The notes beneath the pieces were generated by a model. The model was not told where the DNA came from. It saw nothing but the letters and a program-made list of their open reading frames with translations, and ran no database searches. Shown piece by piece: positions 62,106 through 64,000 of a stretch of DNA of 64,000 nucleotides. Within the stretch, counting starts at the first letter, position 1; each line of letters starts with the position of its first letter. The stretch lies in the NCBI GenBank assembly GCA_903822185.1, contig CAIJOA010000042.1, positions 1-64,000 of the forward strand. The letters run 5' to 3'. Source of the DNA: an uncultured Rhodospirillales bacterium (lineage in GTDB: Bacteria; Pseudomonadota; Alphaproteobacteria; ATCC43930; CGMCC-115725). The translations under genes and the position numbers were made by a program.

Positions 62106-63383
62106 TTAAACCGAAACTTTAAAGGTCTCGGGGCGAGCGTCCATGATGTCGGCGACGGCTTCGCGCCACGCCGTGACGTCGCGCGGCAGCTCGGTCGCGA
62201 GCGGACGGAGGCGGTAGGCTTCCGCATCGAGACCTTGCGGCTCCACGCCTTTTTCCAACGCCCGCGCGGCGATGACGAGGCGATGGCGCGTCTGGGCGAC
62301 GATCAGATCGGACGCGACGAGATTTTCCTGCGTGCGGTCATAGAGCGGCCCCATGCTTTCAGTCATGGCGATGTCCTGTGCCTGCAGAGCGGTCACGCCC
62401 ATCCAGGGCTGTGCCACCGGCGCAGCATTCGGGCCGGCATAGTCGTTGGTGACGTTCTGTGTCGGCATGAAAGTCACGGGATCGACCGGCGCGTGGATGT
62501 CGCTGCCCTTGCGCATCATCGCGACTTCTTCGTCGCGCAGCGGGCGCGCGGGATGCCACGAGAAGGTGAAGACCCAGCACCATTCGTCGTCGATCGGCAC
62601 CCAGGCATGACCGGCCTGGGGATTGTCGCCGGGGATCGGCCAGTTGGTGTAGCCGGGCACGAACCACTGATTGACGCGCCAGTAGTAGGTATCTTCTTCG
62701 GCCTCGCGGCGTGCGGCCATCAGAAGGCCGCTCGACATCACCTGCGTCTTGATCTCGGGATGCTGCTCGCGCATCGCCCAGACGGCGGAACGGTTGCGCG
62801 GATTGGCGGCGCGCTGCTTTAGCAAGTCGTTATGCAGAATGCTGAGATGGCTGGAATCGAGATCGCCTTCCATGCCTTGCGTCCAATGGCAGTGCTGCAG
62901 CCGCTTCGAGACATAGACGTGGCTCGCCGGCACGGTCAGCCATTCGATATCGGGCAGGGCGGGCTTCTTGTCGGCCGGACCCATATAGGCCCAGACAACG
63001 CCGTTGCGCTCGATGCAGGGATAGGCGGTCTGCTTCACTTTGTCTTTGAACTGGGACGCCGGCGGCTCGTTCGGCTGATCGACGCAAGTGCCATCCAGGT
63101 CGTACTGCCAGCCGTGATAGAGGCAGCGCAGTTTGCAATTCTCGTTCTTGGCAAAATACAGCGACGCGCCGCGATGCGCGCAGCGTTCGGCGAATAGACC
63201 GACTTTGCCTTCGGTGTTGCGGATGGCGACGAGGTCTTCCCCCATCAAACGCACACGCACGGGAGAGCCACCGGCTTCCAGTTCGGAGGCGAGCAATGCT
63301 GCAGTCCAATAACGGCGCAGCAGATTTCCCATCGCGGTACCGGGACCGGTCTCGGCCAAAAGCTTGTGATCTTCAAGCTTCAT
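62106..63383 (-). CDS. Rieske non-heme iron aromatic ring-hydroxylating oxygenase
   Basis: The alpha-subunit of a Rieske oxygenase, 425 residues. The [2Fe-2S] ligands are C68-x-H70 (ERCAHRG) and C87-x2-H90 (LRCLYHGW). The catalytic-iron region is GDLDSSHLSILHND. Sequence and length place it near phthalate 4,5-dioxygenase and vanillate O-demethylase-type homotrimers. It needs a ferredoxin reductase, not seen here. The ATG at 63383 gives MKLEDHKLLAETG. A divergent amidohydrolase gene starts 163 bases away, suggesting a shared pathway. Confidence 0.9.
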   Translation of the reverse strand: MKLEDHKLLAETGPGTAMGNLLRRYWTAALLASELEAGGSPVRVRLMGEDLVAIRNTEGKVGLFAERCAHRGASLYFAKNENCKLRCLYHGWQYDLDGTCVDQPNEPPASQFKDKVKQTAYPCIERNGVVWAYMGPADKKPALPDIEWLTVPASHVYVSKRLQHCHWTQGMEGDLDSSHLSILHNDLLKQRAANPRNRSAVWAMREQHPEIKTQVMSSGLLMAARREAEEDTYYWRVNQWFVPGYTNWPIPGDNPQAGHAWVPIDDEWCWVFTFSWHPARPLRDEEVAMMRKGSDIHAPVDPVTFMPTQNVTNDYAGPNAAPVAQPWMGVTALQAQDIAMTESMGPLYDRTQENLVASDLIVAQTRHRLVIAARALEKGVEPQGLDAEAYRLRPLATELPRDVTAWREAVADIMDARPETFKVSV

Positions 63384-63545
63384 TCTAGGAACTCCTCCAC
63401 CCAACCAATTGCGTTCTTCCTAGCACCATTTGAAAGGCCTTGCATTCACTTGCCATTCCCCGGTGTGTCGCTTGCCTCCGCTCAAGGACGCGGGTAATGC
63501 TGGCAACAATTGTTCGCGATTTTCACACGCTTTCCGGGGGAAACC

Positions 63546-64000
63546 ATGGCCATCGAACGCCGCGTTGACGTCCATCATCACTTCTATCCGCCGCAATATC
63601 TTGAGGCGATGAAGTCCGTCCCCGGCCGCGAAGGCGGCGGCACGGCGTTCCCCGGCGTCGGCCAATGGGTGCCGGCGCGCACCATCGAGGAAATGGACAA
63701 GCACAACACCCAGACGGCGATCCTATCGCTGTCGCCGCCCGGCCCGCGCATGCTCGACATCGAGGGCAACCGCAAGCTGGCGCGTATCTGCAACGATTAC
63801 GCCGCCAAAATGATCCAGGATTATCCGGGCCGTTTCGGTCTGTTCGCGCCGATGCCGATGCCCGATGTCGATGGCACGCTGAAAGAAATCGAATATGCCC
63901 TCGACGTGATCAAGGCCGACGGCATCGGTCTGATGACCAGCTATGGCGACAAGTGGGTTGGCGATCCGGCGTTCGATCCGGTGTTCGAAGAACTGAACCG
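63546..64000 (+). CDS. Amidohydrolase-2 family protein (ACMSD-like), cut by window end
   Basis: The first 151 codons of an amidohydrolase. It opens MAIERRVDVHHHFYPPQYLE, whose HHH gives the first metal-binding His pair, and continues with GRFGLFAPMPMPDVDGTL and ADGIGLMTSYGDKWVGD, typical of aminocarboxymuconate-semialdehyde decarboxylase and related enzymes. GGGGG lies upstream of the ATG at 63546. The remainder is beyond the window, so completeness cannot be judged. It is divergent from the Rieske oxygenase. Confidence 0.87.
   Translation, partial: MAIERRVDVHHHFYPPQYLEAMKSVPGREGGGTAFPGVGQWVPARTIEEMDKHNTQTAILSLSPPGPRMLDIEGNRKLARICNDYAAKMIQDYPGRFGLFAPMPMPDVDGTLKEIEYALDVIKADGIGLMTSYGDKWVGDPAFDPVFEELN

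Overview
This is a G+C-rich chromosomal window that reads as an alphaproteobacterium, most likely a Rhodospirillales- or Rhizobiales-like heterotroph. The main clues are the run argH / small lipoprotein / lysA / TIGR02302-family protein, ftsE-ftsX with an MJ0042-type zinc-ribbon protein, a CpdR-like receiver, a DUF2125 protein, and the block HIG1-like protein / cobalamin adenosyltransferase / etfB / etfA / 3-hydroxyacyl-CoA dehydrogenase. The genus cannot be fixed from sequence reading alone. I saw no tRNA, rRNA, transposase, phage gene or CRISPR array.

Layout. (1) 0-24 kb is mostly housekeeping: a DUF2125 protein, B12-dependent ribonucleotide reductase (nrdJ), lipid acyltransferase (plsC), YdcF, FtsX/FtsE, the divergent zinc-ribbon and CpdR-like genes, the argH-lipoprotein-lysA-TIGR02302 operon with a divergent thioredoxin-like gene, an esterase, gluQ, an LVIVD protein, a Nudix protein, an HNH nuclease and the ETF block. 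(2) 24-29 kb holds a minus-strand operon of an M28 peptidase, a MetE-C-like methyltransferase and two orphan solute receptors, plus VOC proteins. (3) 29.3-36.2 kb is a complete sulfate uptake and activation operon, cysH-cysD-cysN-sbp-cysT-cysW-cysA, behind a near-consensus promoter with a perfect palindrome just upstream. (4) 36.3-43.5 kb carries a fumarylacetoacetase-family hydrolase, a Liv-type ABC transporter with a LivM-LivG fusion, and a Tat-exported amidohydrolase. (5) 43.5-64 kb is an accessory catabolic and transport region: two tandem MFS carriers with an extradiol-dioxygenase-like protein, four-gene sets of NMT1-type receptors and ABC permeases without an ATPase, 4-hydroxybenzoate hydroxylase (pobA), an SGNH hydrolase, a heme-dependent N-demethylase-like protein, MmgE/PrpD, a medium-chain dehydrogenase, an alpha/beta hydrolase with an apparent Cys nucleophile, an AEC carrier, a Rieske oxygenase and a cut-off amidohydrolase.

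How the genes work together. Sulfate enters through Sbp/CysTWA, is adenylated by CysDN, and APS is reduced directly by an APS-type CysH; no APS kinase domain is fused to CysN. The accessory genes look like uptake and oxidation of aromatic or other organic acids, with the ETF block handling electrons from acyl-CoA oxidation. Apart from the CpdR-like receiver no transcription regulator is encoded here.

A distinctive structural feature is the set of intergenic inverted repeats: four families and ten copies. One copy lies across the 5' end of a lipoprotein gene and another abuts the start of livH, apparently supplying its ribosome-binding region.
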